Shown here: in pieces, positions 1 through 8,388 of the stretch
How the letters are laid out: the number at the start of each line of letters is the position of its first letter
Position numbering within the stretch: the first letter of the stretch is position 1
Assembly (NCBI GenBank): GCA_021157415.1
Contig: JAGGWN010000123.1
Coordinates: 20,006 to 84,005, forward strand
Reading direction: 5' to 3'
DNA length: 64,000 nt
Source of the DNA: Bacteroidales bacterium
Lineage (GTDB): Bacteria; Bacteroidota; Bacteroidia; Bacteroidales; VadinHA17
Notes under the pieces: model-generated
The model's input: only the letters and a program-made list of their open reading frames with translations
Databases searched by the model: none
What the model was told of the DNA's origin: nothing
Translations under genes and position numbers: made by a program

Positions 1-1
1 C

Positions 2-778
2 TCCAACGGAAACAATCTGGGGGCCCGATATGCTACAGGGGAATATTTATTGTTCCTCAATCCCGATACGATTGTAACAACGGAACCTCTTCTTTCGATG
101 CTCTATCTGGCTGAACAGAATCCCGGATATTTTATCGTCTCATCACAACAGATAAATCCGGCGGGCAGAAAAGAAAATCCTTTTAATGTTTTCCCCTCTT
201 TCTGGACGATTAACAATATCATAAAGATTTTTTATCTTCTTTTTACCGGAAAGGTCATGCGTCGGTTATGTAATGAACATGCAATGATTTTCCCGGACTG
301 GGTTTCCGGATCGGTAATTATGATGCGACGGAAAGTTTTTCAACGACTGGGGGGTTGGGATGAAGACTTTTGGCTGTACAGCGAAGATGTGGATTTATGC
401 AAACGTGCCAGGGATGCCGGGGGTGTGGTAGCTCTGCAATGCTCTCCTCCCATCACACACAAGCATGGCGGAACCACGAGAAGCAACATCCGGCTGTCAG
501 CCTTCTTTAAAGCCCATGTAATCATTTCAACACATATTTATTTCAGGAAACATTCTTCGGGCAAACGCCATTTCCTTTTACAAGCCTTCCTGGTAATCAA
601 TACCATGATACTGAAGAATTTTCTCCCTGCATTGCTGGGAATGATTTTTTTCCCCTTTAACTTTACCCGGCAATATCTTTTTATTTATTTTTATCTGTTG
701 AAGTATTATTCCCGTTCTCTGAAAAACAGATCCTGGTTTTTAGATCCGAAACATATTGTATTGCCTGAAAAAAAATAA
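2..778 (+). CDS. GT2 family glycosyltransferase, 5' end cut by window edge
   Basis: The reading frame is open from base 2, so the ORF-track start at base 50 (TTG) is internal and the gene begins outside the window. About 258 residues are visible. They start with SNGNNLGARYATGEYLLFLN and continue into NPDT, the DxD-type nucleotide-sugar site of rhamnosyltransferase-like GT2 enzymes. Near residue 115 comes GGWDEDFWLYSEDVDLCKR, the acceptor/catalytic segment typical of the family. The last ~80 residues are basic and hydrophobic, suggesting membrane contact. By family knowledge it would transfer a sugar during surface polysaccharide or LPS assembly on the cytoplasmic face. The acceptor and sugar cannot be read from sequence. 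The next gene starts 12 bases downstream, so the two are probably co-transcribed. Confidence 0.88.
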   Translation, partial: SNGNNLGARYATGEYLLFLNPDTIVTTEPLLSMLYLAEQNPGYFIVSSQQINPAGRKENPFNVFPSFWTINNIIKIFYLLFTGKVMRRLCNEHAMIFPDWVSGSVIMMRRKVFQRLGGWDEDFWLYSEDVDLCKRARDAGGVVALQCSPPITHKHGGTTRSNIRLSAFFKAHVIISTHIYFRKHSSGKRHFLLQAFLVINTMILKNFLPALLGMIFFPFNFTRQYLFIYFYLLKYYSRSLKNRSWFLDPKHIVLPEKK

Positions 779-790
779 CCTGATCAACAG

Positions 791-1687
791 ATGTCCTTGA
801 TAAAATCTTCCGGAAACAGAGCGGTCTTTTTATATCGCTGTCATAATTACAACAAAATCATCAGGGAGTGTTATGACAACTTTATGCAGGCATTGAACGA
901 TTTTCAGAAAACATACAAAGACCGTCTTTCCGTTGAACTTTTTATCATAGGGGACCATCTCCACCCTGAGATGAGAAACATGATACTCAGAGATCATGCA
1001 GATCACAGTAAATATGAATTCAGCTCCACACTGAAAGAAACAAACAGCCAGGAACAGAAAGAATATCTTGTCTCTGGTGCGGCATGTACCCCCCAGCATT
1101 ATACCCTGTATATCACATCAATGAACATTTGTAAAAACCTCGGGTTAAAAAATGAAGATGTGGTTTTCTTTGTTGAGGATGATTACAAATTTAAACCCGG
1201 AGCCTTGTCTCTTTGTTACCGGTTTGCCCGGAAATACAAAAATGATTTCGTTTCTCCTTTTGATCACCCCGACCGGTATGCCGCAAAATATAAAAACATG
1301 GAAGACCAAGCCCGTGAACTTTACCTCCGGGACAAAAAATTCAAGTTTCATAAAAAAGGCAAAGGGAAAAATACGGATCTGATCCGGCAGGGTTATATCA
1401 ATTACAAGCTGGAGCTTGTCTGGGAATTCAATCATCACTGGAGAACGGCCATTTCTTCCTGTCATACTTTTCTGGGGACCTTCCGTGCACTTAAACAATC
1501 GGAGCCGTACATTTATAATGCCGACATTCAACGGACAGATCATGTCATGTGGACGCATGTGTGGGCTGCCGGGAAAAGCAAACTGTGGACGCCGGTACCG
1601 GGCCTGGCCCGCCATGTAGGACACAAAGCCAAAACAAAGTTACTGGAAGACGGGGATTATGATGTAAACATCGGGAAGAACTCCTGA
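791..1687 (+). CDS. Uncharacterised protein, possible glycosyltransferase
   Basis: A 298-residue soluble protein starting at an ATG 12 bases after the GT2 gene. I do not recognise the family with certainty. Visible features are an acidic VVFFVEDDYKF segment near residue 125, which resembles the DxD metal/nucleotide-sugar site of GT-A enzymes, and a His/Trp-rich C-terminal half with HHWRTAISSCHTFLGTF and DHVMWTHVWAAGK. There is no signal peptide and no obvious membrane segment. Its tight spacing behind a glycosyltransferase suggests a role in the same surface glycan pathway. The glycosyltransferase reading is inference from the acidic motif and position; a glycan-modifying enzyme of another type is possible. 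Confidence 0.55.
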   Translation: MSLIKSSGNRAVFLYRCHNYNKIIRECYDNFMQALNDFQKTYKDRLSVELFIIGDHLHPEMRNMILRDHADHSKYEFSSTLKETNSQEQKEYLVSGAACTPQHYTLYITSMNICKNLGLKNEDVVFFVEDDYKFKPGALSLCYRFARKYKNDFVSPFDHPDRYAAKYKNMEDQARELYLRDKKFKFHKKGKGKNTDLIRQGYINYKLELVWEFNHHWRTAISSCHTFLGTFRALKQSEPYIYNADIQRTDHVMWTHVWAAGKSKLWTPVPGLARHVGHKAKTKLLEDGDYDVNIGKNS

Positions 1688-1694
1688 GACTGAT

Positions 1695-1855
1695 TATTTA
1701 TCCCCATTCCGCAATAAAAAACCCAAAACAGTGAGTTTCTAAGTCAGCATTGCTTTCGCGTAGCTTGAGCGGAGCAAAGGAGTTACCCGGGATGGCCTAC
1801 GATCTGTGACTAAAAGATTTTTTCGAAATCTCTGTTGCGCAAACCGGGTTTATCC
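1695..1855 (+). repeat. Hairpin-rich intergenic repeat, copy A (internally deleted)
   Basis: This intergenic segment matches the reverse complement of 35854-36073 over its whole length at roughly 75-80% identity by eye. The best block runs through CCAAAACAGTGA, GCGTAGCTT and AGCGGAGCAAAGGA. Copy A lacks about 55 bases present in copy B, between two short CCAAAA tracts. It keeps an internal hairpin AGATTT-TTTCG-AAATCT. No ORF spans both copies, so it looks like a non-coding dispersed element (MITE- or REP-like) rather than a gene remnant. Just beyond it, TCCCTTCAAAT occurs twice in a row (about 1853-1877). Confidence 0.8.
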
Positions 1856-1946
1856 CTTCAAATATTCCCTTCAAATCTGTAACCGATTACTCACAGTATA
1901 ACTGGTCGTTAGCTCGCTGTGCCCGGCTCACTCTTTCATGATTTTT

Positions 1947-2711
1947 TTACCGTTCTTTATCCGGTATCTTGGATTTTCTTGTACCGAGGTGTTTCAGATA
2001 ACTCTGACCTGCGTTCAGATAACAGACCCGAAAGCCTTCCGCTCCGTCCAGAAAACCAAGACGAAAAAAATAATTCCATGTAAAACCCCAAAGAAAACTA
2101 GCATATATACGTAACCAGGTTGATTTACCTCGTATCTTCAACAATTCCCTCGCACTAATCGCCGCAAATTTTTTAATTTTTTCCTTATGATCTTCCTCGG
2201 TATCCTGGGCATAGTGTAAAAGATCTCCTTTCAGGTAGCCCTTCTTTGCTCCCGACTGCAATTGTAAAGAATCATGCGGATTGATCCCTCCCCAAAAAGC
2301 TTTTCGTCGGTCGGCCAGCCGTAATTTCCGGTCCGGATAAACGCCGGAGTGATGGAGCCATCTTCCATAAAAATTATTCAGCCGGTTAAAATAATACCCG
2401 TCCTTATCCCATTTCTCCTTCACATTCAGAATGGATTTCTTTAGCTCTTCCGACAAGAGCTCATCTCCATCCAGAGAAAGGATGTAATCATATTTTGTCT
2501 GAGCCATGGCCCAGTTTTTTTGCTCTATGTAACCTTCAAAATCATGCAAAATCACGCGGCACCCGTAATTTTCACATATCTCCCGCGTTCTATCCGTTGA
2601 TCCGGAATCCACCACGACAATCTCATCTGCCACTTCTTGCAGCGATTCCAGGCATAGGCCGATGTATTTTTCTTCGTTGTATGTGATAATTACTGCAGAG
2701 ATGCAGAGCAT
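1947..2711 (-). CDS. GT2 glycosyltransferase, WaaE/KdtX type (LPS core)
   Basis: 254 residues. The N-terminus ISAVIITYNEEKYIGLCLE, then IVVVDSGSTDRT and YILSLDGDE, are the nucleotide-binding and DxD motifs of GT2 enzymes. QKNWAMAQ and the later GGINPHD segment fit the WaaE/KdtX subfamily that adds glucose or a similar sugar to lipopolysaccharide inner core. Length is normal for the subfamily. A short hydrophobic stretch near residues 205-220 may bind the inner membrane. It is convergent with the preceding surface-glycan genes across the repeat element, so it has its own promoter on the far side. The sugar donor is not predictable here. Confidence 0.85.
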   Translation of the reverse strand: MLCISAVIITYNEEKYIGLCLESLQEVADEIVVVDSGSTDRTREICENYGCRVILHDFEGYIEQKNWAMAQTKYDYILSLDGDELLSEELKKSILNVKEKWDKDGYYFNRLNNFYGRWLHHSGVYPDRKLRLADRRKAFWGGINPHDSLQLQSGAKKGYLKGDLLHYAQDTEEDHKEKIKKFAAISARELLKIRGKSTWLRIYASFLWGFTWNYFFRLGFLDGAEGFRVCYLNAGQSYLKHLGTRKSKIPDKER

Positions 2712-2812
2712 AAAATTTACTTTATTATTGAATAACTCTTTTTAGGGGAAAAATATTTTATCCTAACACAAAAAGGATGATTATTATTCAGAACAGTCCG
2801 GGGAAGTATTTT

Positions 2813-3634
2813 CTATCCGGCCGATACGCCGTACTCGCGCAAAGCATCATTCAGGGATGTCTTCAGGTTGGTTGACTCTTTTCTTTTCCCGATGATCAGT
2901 GCACAGGCCACCTGATAATTACCTGCCGGGAATGATTTGGTATAACTGCCGGGGATTACCACCGACCGGGGAGGAACCATGCCCCGGTATTCCACTGGTT
3001 TTTTTTCGGTAACATCAATGATACGGGTAGATTGCGTCAGTACCACGTTTGCTCCCAGAACCGCTTCTCTGCATACCCTGACACCCTCCACCACTATGCT
3101 GCGGGAGCCAATAAAACAACCGTCTTCTATGACCACCGGCGCTGCCTGTACCGGTTCCAGTACCCCACCAATGCCCGCACCTCCGCTAAGATGAACGTTT
3201 TTCCCTACCTGTGCACAGGATCCCACTGTAGCCCACGTGTCTACCATGGTCCCGGCATCTACATAAGCACCTATGTTTACATAAGAAGGCATCATGATCA
3301 CTCCGGGTGCCAGATAAGATCCGTACCGCGCAAGGGCATGAGGGACCACCCGCACCCCTTTTTCCTTATAACCGGATTTCAAAGGAATTTTATCATGATA
3401 TTCAAACGGTGGAACTTCAATGATCTCCATCTGCCGGAGTAGGAAGTAGAGGATCACCGCCTTTTTGATCCATTCATTTACTTTCCAGTCTTCGCCTGAA
3501 GGCTCGGCCACCCGAAGAAGCCCCTTATCCAAACGGTCTATCGTTTCAAAAACAGCATCCCTGACCGGTTTTTCTTTCAAAAGGGTTCGATTCTCCCATG
3601 CTTCTTCAATAACACGTTGAAATGACATACTCAT
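2813..3634 (-). CDS. dapD: 2,3,4,5-tetrahydropyridine-2,6-dicarboxylate N-succinyltransferase
   Basis: 273 residues, matching the usual ~274-residue DapD. The enzyme succinylates tetrahydrodipicolinate in the succinylase branch of lysine and meso-diaminopimelate synthesis, feeding peptidoglycan. The N-terminal helical domain is followed by left-handed beta-helix hexapeptide repeats (IGAYVDAGTMVDTWATVGS, then VVIEDGCFIGSRSIVVEGV), which form the trimeric acyltransferase core. The C-terminus carries the conserved VVIPGSYTKSFPAGNY segment. Two Met codons lie at the start (MSM); I keep the first. The gene stands alone, with no other dap genes nearby. Confidence 0.96.
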   Translation of the reverse strand: MSMSFQRVIEEAWENRTLLKEKPVRDAVFETIDRLDKGLLRVAEPSGEDWKVNEWIKKAVILYFLLRQMEIIEVPPFEYHDKIPLKSGYKEKGVRVVPHALARYGSYLAPGVIMMPSYVNIGAYVDAGTMVDTWATVGSCAQVGKNVHLSGGAGIGGVLEPVQAAPVVIEDGCFIGSRSIVVEGVRVCREAVLGANVVLTQSTRIIDVTEKKPVEYRGMVPPRSVVIPGSYTKSFPAGNYQVACALIIGKRKESTNLKTSLNDALREYGVSAG

Positions 3635-3815
3635 CTATTTTTTATATTTGAATCCTTAAAAATCGCATTTTTTTTTAAACCGTAAAATATGTTTATTGTT
3701 TATATGCTGTCGGACCCCATTTATGTGACCGTTTATTAAGAAACAGGAAATAAATCATTGTTTTGAATTGTCCTAAAAAAGCCGGACATTTGCATGCAAA
3801 TATTTTCAAGTGCTT

Positions 3816-4604
3816 ATGAGAATAAAAGGTTTATTAATACTAATCATCGGGATATTCTTATTCAGACCCATGTCGCTACAGGGACAGACAGCAACTTTAT
3901 CCCTTGATTCACTGATCATCATGCAAGGTCAGTTACGTGATATGGTTTCCGGTGATCCCATCCCTTATGCACACATTATCAACTATAAATTCAACCGAGC
4001 TACCGTTTCTGACACGCTGGGATTTTTTACGATTCCCATGCATAAAACGGACACCCTTTATATTACTGCCATCGGTTTCGAAGACACCCGTTTTTCGCTG
4101 CCCGGTTTCTGGCCTTCCAACCATTATTCGGGTGTTATCTACATCAAAGAAAAGATTTACCACATTGAAGGGGTCACCGTGCACGGATTGGGGACGTATG
4201 AACAGTTCAAGCAAAAAGTTCTTTCCCTGGATCTCTCCAAAGACAAAGTCATCAAAATGCAGAATTATTATGATAAATTGCTCACCGAAGAAGCGATAAA
4301 ATACCAGAAAGTATCCACCGGATTCTCTTTTTCCCTGCGTACGCCGGAAGAACGTAGTCTCCGAAAGCTGGCTCAAGTACAGGAAGAACAAAAAAGACAG
4401 GATATCATCAGTTCCAAATTCAACAAAGCTATTATCAGCCAGCTTACCGGCTTGCAGGGGATGGAGCTGGAAAAGTTCATGCGCTACTGCCAGTTGCCCG
4501 AGGATTTTATCCTGAATGCTCCGGAATATGATATCCTGGTGCGGGTAAAAGAGTTGTACGAAAACTATAAATTGCTCCAGGACAAAGGAATTAAGTTACC
4601 ATGA
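3816..4604 (+). CDS. Secreted protein with carboxypeptidase-regulatory-like domain
   Basis: About 262 residues. The track starts at GTG 3810, but ATG 3816 gives a cleaner signal peptide (MRIKGLLILIIGIFLFRP, ending near LQGQ). The mature part opens with a carboxypeptidase-regulatory-like beta fold (GQLRDMVSGDPIPYAHIINY, then DTLGFFTIPM and ITAIGFEDT). It continues as a charged helical region with no recognised domain. This architecture is common in Bacteroidetes periplasmic or outer-membrane proteins of unknown function. Its stop overlaps the start of the dehydratase gene by 4 bases (ATGA), indicating translational coupling, though no functional link is apparent. Confidence 0.8.
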   Translation: MRIKGLLILIIGIFLFRPMSLQGQTATLSLDSLIIMQGQLRDMVSGDPIPYAHIINYKFNRATVSDTLGFFTIPMHKTDTLYITAIGFEDTRFSLPGFWPSNHYSGVIYIKEKIYHIEGVTVHGLGTYEQFKQKVLSLDLSKDKVIKMQNYYDKLLTEEAIKYQKVSTGFSFSLRTPEERSLRKLAQVQEEQKRQDIISSKFNKAIISQLTGLQGMELEKFMRYCQLPEDFILNAPEYDILVRVKELYENYKLLQDKGIKLP

Positions 4605-5545
4605 GTTCTCTCTGCTTTCAGAACATTGCAGAAGCTTCCCGGCGTATCCGTTTGCTTATTCATAAAACACCGGTGCTCACATCTATTTCCATCAACAAAA
4701 TCCTGGGTGCCGACATTTATTTCAAATGTGAGAATTTTCAGAAAGTTGGCGCTTTCAAGTTCAGGGGAGCCTCTTATGCTGTTTCGACCCTCGACCATGC
4801 ATCAAAGAAAAAAGGGGTGGCCACCCACAGTTCAGGGAATCATGCTGCGGCACTGGCTCTGGCTGCTGCAACTCACAATATTCCCTCTTACATTGTTATG
4901 CCTGAGAACGCTCCGGAAATAAAGAAACGGGCCGTAGCCGGCTATGGAGCGCATATCTGTTTTTGCACGCCTACCCTGGAAGCGAGAGAACAGACGCTGG
5001 AACAGGTTGTCAATGAGACCGGGGCTGTATTTGTCCATCCGTATGACAACGACAAGGTCATCGCCGGCCAGGGAACGGCAGCTCTGGAACTATTAGATCA
5101 GATCCCTGCTCCTGATATCGTGATAGCTCCTGTAGGTGGCGGAGGGCTGCTCAGCGGGACATCCATTACCGTAAAACATCTGTCACCCTCCACCAAAATC
5201 TTCGGGGCAGAACCTGCCGGCGCCGATGATGCTGCCCGTTCTTTTTATGCTGGAAAACTGATCCCTTCTGTGAACCCGGTCACCATCGCTGACGGTCTTT
5301 TGACATCACTGAGTGAACGAACGTTCTCTATCATCCGGAAAAATGTTAATGAGATTCTTACAGCCCGGGAAGAAACCATTATCCGGGCCATGCGCATGAT
5401 CTGGGAACGCATGAAGATCATTGTCGAACCTTCTGCGGCAGTGCCTCTTGCTGTGGTGATGGAACATTCTGAAAGGTTCAGAAACAAAACCGTGGCAATT
5501 ATCTTGTCCGGAGGAAATGCTGACCTGGATCATCTTCCGTTCTGA
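4601..5545 (+). CDS. PLP-dependent threonine/serine dehydratase
   Basis: 314 residues of fold-type II PLP enzyme. The Schiff-base lysine lies in KVGAFKFRGA, the substrate loop is SSGNHAAALALAA, and the phosphate-binding loop is GGGGLLSG. The length and lack of a C-terminal ACT domain match the catabolic threonine ammonia-lyase/serine racemase group rather than the allosteric biosynthetic IlvA. By family it would convert threonine to 2-oxobutyrate and ammonia, or act on serine. The C-terminus ends in the usual IILSGGNAD. It overlaps the upstream gene by 4 bases, and its last 16 bases overlap the convergent EEP gene. Substrate preference between Thr and Ser is not settled. Confidence 0.9.
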   Translation: MSSLCFQNIAEASRRIRLLIHKTPVLTSISINKILGADIYFKCENFQKVGAFKFRGASYAVSTLDHASKKKGVATHSSGNHAAALALAAATHNIPSYIVMPENAPEIKKRAVAGYGAHICFCTPTLEAREQTLEQVVNETGAVFVHPYDNDKVIAGQGTAALELLDQIPAPDIVIAPVGGGGLLSGTSITVKHLSPSTKIFGAEPAGADDAARSFYAGKLIPSVNPVTIADGLLTSLSERTFSIIRKNVNEILTAREETIIRAMRMIWERMKIIVEPSAAVPLAVVMEHSERFRNKTVAIILSGGNADLDHLPF

Positions 5546-6639
5546 TCGGCCATTCTTTTCTTCATCATCAAGCAGGAAACCGGATAGTGGTCCGACAATC
5601 TGTTATGATAGGTTTTATATTGCACTGCTTTCCAACGCGGATCATGCAGGATATAATCTATCCGGTAAGAAGGGAAAATGCCATGATATGTTTTTCCAAG
5701 ACCCTTTCCGCTTTCCACAAAAGCATCTTTTAACCCGGCAGATAAAACATGATAGGTATAAGACACCGGTGTGTCATTGAAGTCTCCGCATATTACTAAC
5801 GGATAAGGAGACTTTTCGATATGTTGTTTCAGCATCTTAGCCTGTCTTGCCCTTTTCATAAAAGCACCCCTGAGATGCAAAGAGATATCCTTAACCTCCC
5901 GCAAGGCTTCCCCCTCTTCATTAAGATTATTTAAGGGAGTCTTTTGTTTGTTCAGGTTGGTCGATTGCAGATGATTATTGAAAAGCCGCAAGGTATCGTT
6001 TCCCATGATAACATCACACTGCTGGCTTTGGTTTGAAGACTCATCAAAACGAATATTTTTTTTATGCTTTAATGGAAAACGGCTAAAAACTGCCAGCCCG
6101 TAATGAGAACGACTATGATATTGTTGAATATATGATATATAATGATACGGGTAATTCAGTTCATTTACGATTTTCTGCTCGGGAAAACGTTTCTCATCCG
6201 TGTAAAATTCCTGCAGGCACAGGATATCCGGTTTGATTTTTTTTAAAAACCGAATAATTTGTTCGTCTTTTCCAACATTAGCAGACCAGGCATTGACATT
6301 AAATGAACGAACATTAAAGGTGGTTAGTGTAAACCCAGTGTCCTGGCTTATTTTCTCCCTGTCTCTTTTATTTTTTACCGGAAGTCTGTAATAGTGCCTG
6401 ACATTATTCCATCCCAGTAACATCACGAGTAAAATAACTACACTTATCTTCTTCAAGCGCAAGAGCCAATACACAAAAAGGATTAAGTTGACCATAAAAA
6501 GATAAGGAAAAGCCAATCCGAAAAAAGCAGGAATCCACAATTTATCAGGAGGGATCCAGACCGACATATATGAAATAAGTAAGGCCCCCGACAACGCATA
6601 CGTCACACCCAGTAATAAATATTTAATGGTCCGTGCCAA
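5530..6639 (-). CDS. Membrane-anchored endonuclease/exonuclease/phosphatase (EEP) family protein
   Basis: 369 residues. Three hydrophobic segments occupy roughly residues 1-85 (LLLGVTYALSGALLISY, then FFGLAFPYLFMVNLILF and VVILLVMLLGW). A periplasm-facing EEP hydrolase domain follows. Its signatures are FNVRSFN, CLQEFYTDE (metal-binding Glu), GDFNDTPVSYTYH, and the C-terminal SDHYPVSCLM. The family includes DNases, inositol phosphatases and sphingomyelinase-like enzymes, so the substrate is unknown. It is the last gene of a minus-strand run after two rhomboid proteases and mutL, 10 bases from the neighbouring rhomboid. A role in phospholipid or nucleic-acid turnover at the envelope is possible. 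Confidence 0.87.
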   Translation of the reverse strand: MARTIKYLLLGVTYALSGALLISYMSVWIPPDKLWIPAFFGLAFPYLFMVNLILFVYWLLRLKKISVVILLVMLLGWNNVRHYYRLPVKNKRDREKISQDTGFTLTTFNVRSFNVNAWSANVGKDEQIIRFLKKIKPDILCLQEFYTDEKRFPEQKIVNELNYPYHYISYIQQYHSRSHYGLAVFSRFPLKHKKNIRFDESSNQSQQCDVIMGNDTLRLFNNHLQSTNLNKQKTPLNNLNEEGEALREVKDISLHLRGAFMKRARQAKMLKQHIEKSPYPLVICGDFNDTPVSYTYHVLSAGLKDAFVESGKGLGKTYHGIFPSYRIDYILHDPRWKAVQYKTYHNRLSDHYPVSCLMMKKRMADQNGR

Positions 6640-6649
6640 TAGTTCAGGA

Positions 6650-7537
6650 TTAATGTTTATTACTCATTCTGAAAAGCGTCTCTTTTTCCTTTTTTGTCAG
6701 GCTGTCATAGCCACCCTTGGATATTTTATCCAAAATTCTGTCTATTTCCTTTTGTTCTTCTGCTTTTTGACGATTGTATTCAAAATCATCTGCCGGTTTA
6801 CGGTATTTGACATGCAATTTTTTCTTCCGTGGTTTAAACCAGGAGAAGAACGTGTCGAGCCTTTGGTTAAACGACCGGGTCATGTCTTTTCCACGGCGAT
6901 ACTGAACCGTAAAGAAATAACCATAAAGTGCCCCTCCCAGGTGTGCCAGCTTTCCTCCTGTGTTTGTAGGAAAATCTACCAGTGTGGTCAAAATAAAAGC
7001 GACAAGAGCCACCCATTTGATCTTGACAGGGCCAATCAGAAAAATATAAACGGTATAATCAGGCACATAAACAGCCGTAGCAACAATAATGGCCATGATA
7101 GAAGCAGAGGCACCGATAGCCATGGAATAGGGCAGAACCTGGTGAAATGCCGGAAAAAGGTTGAAGACAAGAATATACAACAGAGCCCCGCTCAATCCTC
7201 CCAGAAGATATACTCCGACCAGTTTTTTAGGATCAAAATATTGAAGAAAGATAATGCCAAACCAGTAAAGCCACAGCAGGTTAAAAAGAATATGCAAGAA
7301 ACCCTGATGTGTAAACATATAGGTAAACACGGTCCATGGATGGGTAAGCAATGAGGGAAGATATGCCGGTACGGCCAGCCACACCAGGATTTTCCCCGAA
7401 GGATCAGGTACTGAAAAAAGGAACAGAAGGATATAGGTTATACTCACCACAAGCCATACCCCCACATTGATATAAATCAATTTGATGAGGGCCGAGCCTT
7501 CTTTAAACGAATCCTTAATTCCTTCCCATACAGTCAT
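6650..7537 (-). CDS. Rhomboid family intramembrane serine protease with C-terminal DUF6576-like tail
   Basis: 295 residues with about six membrane helices. The catalytic Ser is in GASASIMAI and the His in LAHLGGALYGY. The oxyanion His/Asn helix HQGFLHILFNLLWLYW is intact, so it should be active. The last ~50 residues are soluble and end in the pattern ILDKISKGGYDSLTKKEKE, which I recall as a tail common to Bacteroidetes rhomboids. The family cleaves transmembrane substrates in the inner membrane. It lies 4 bases downstream of a second, only distantly similar rhomboid, a tandem pair. Substrates are unknown. Confidence 0.92.
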   Translation of the reverse strand: MTVWEGIKDSFKEGSALIKLIYINVGVWLVVSITYILLFLFSVPDPSGKILVWLAVPAYLPSLLTHPWTVFTYMFTHQGFLHILFNLLWLYWFGIIFLQYFDPKKLVGVYLLGGLSGALLYILVFNLFPAFHQVLPYSMAIGASASIMAIIVATAVYVPDYTVYIFLIGPVKIKWVALVAFILTTLVDFPTNTGGKLAHLGGALYGYFFTVQYRRGKDMTRSFNQRLDTFFSWFKPRKKKLHVKYRKPADDFEYNRQKAEEQKEIDRILDKISKGGYDSLTKKEKETLFRMSNKH

Positions 7538-7541
7538 CCGC

Positions 7542-8288
7542 TCAATAAAAATAAGTTCTTTTTTTATTCCAGTATTTCACCATAATATAACCAAAAAGCA
7601 TGCCACCCAGGTGGGCCACATGGGCAATATTACTTCCCGGCTGGGCGAGAGCCAGATACAGTTCAAGGGCACCATAACCTATAACGAAATATTTGGCTTT
7701 GATGGGTATGGGTGGAAACAAAAGCATCAGCTGCGTATTCGGGAAGAGCATACCAAAACCCAATAACACGCCGAAAACAGCGCCGGAGGCACCGACGACC
7801 GGAGTATTAAGCAACAAATTAAGCTTCGCCATGTAAGGATTTGTAAAATTCTGTAGATGATTCAAAATATCGGCACCTTTTTCAAAAACAAGCTGGGTTT
7901 CCTGGGCAGACATATGCGTTAGCAGTGTTCTGTATTCCAGCCAATGCACCAGCGTATAAAAGCCGGCAGCTCCCATTCCCGTCACAAAATAAAAGATAAA
8001 AAACCTCTTTCCACCCCATACGTTTTCCAGCACCCGGCCAAACATCCAGAAAGCAAACATATTAAAAAACAGGTGGGCCAGCCCGGCATGCATGAACAAG
8101 TGTGTGACAAACTGATAAGGACGAAAATATTCGGACTTCGGATAATACAATGCCAGCCAGCGGGTCAGGTCTATCCCGAAACTTTGCTGCACCACCAGGG
8201 TGATGAGCCACATCAGGGAAGTGATAATAATAATATTTTTTACTACCGGCGGGAAATTGGCATTGGCCGGTCTTTGATATCCATTCAT
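7542..8288 (-). CDS. Rhomboid family intramembrane serine protease
   Basis: 248 residues, essentially the minimal six-helix rhomboid core. The catalytic Ser lies in GASGAVFGVLLGFG and the His in VAHLGGMLFGY. The helix-2 motif HAGLAHLFFNMFAFW supplies the conserved His and Asn. It has an insertion between the first two conserved blocks (LEYRTLLTHMSAQETQLVFE). It lacks the soluble tail of its downstream partner. The gap to the next rhomboid is 4 bases, so they are almost certainly co-expressed. A promoter-like TAACTTTG lies about 40 bases upstream. Confidence 0.93.
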   Translation of the reverse strand: MNGYQRPANANFPPVVKNIIIITSLMWLITLVVQQSFGIDLTRWLALYYPKSEYFRPYQFVTHLFMHAGLAHLFFNMFAFWMFGRVLENVWGGKRFFIFYFVTGMGAAGFYTLVHWLEYRTLLTHMSAQETQLVFEKGADILNHLQNFTNPYMAKLNLLLNTPVVGASGAVFGVLLGFGMLFPNTQLMLLFPPIPIKAKYFVIGYGALELYLALAQPGSNIAHVAHLGGMLFGYIMVKYWNKKRTYFY

Positions 8289-8328
8289 AGTTGTTTCAAT
8301 GTTTCCTGCTTTCTTACAATCGGTACGC

Positions 8329-8358
8329 CAAAGTTATAAAAAGCCCCGGATAAAGAAA
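8329..8358 (-). promoter_or_regulatory. Predicted promoter for the rhomboid pair
   Basis: Read on the minus strand this is TTTC (-33-like, one mismatch to TTTG), 18 bases, then TAACTTTG, a full match to the Bacteroidetes -7 element TAnnTTTG. It sits in the gap between mutL and the first rhomboid, about 40 bases before that start codon. It would let the rhomboid-EEP genes be transcribed independently of mutL. Confidence 0.5.
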
Positions 8359-8388
8359 GAAACACGACATAATGTCACGATTGTGCTT

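Noticed and set aside
1145-1624. 159-residue antisense ORF over the 791 gene
   Set aside because: A shadow of the real frame; no signal or homology.
6626-7354. 242-residue plus-strand ORF over the first rhomboid
   Set aside because: A shadow of the rhomboid gene, which has full catalytic motifs.
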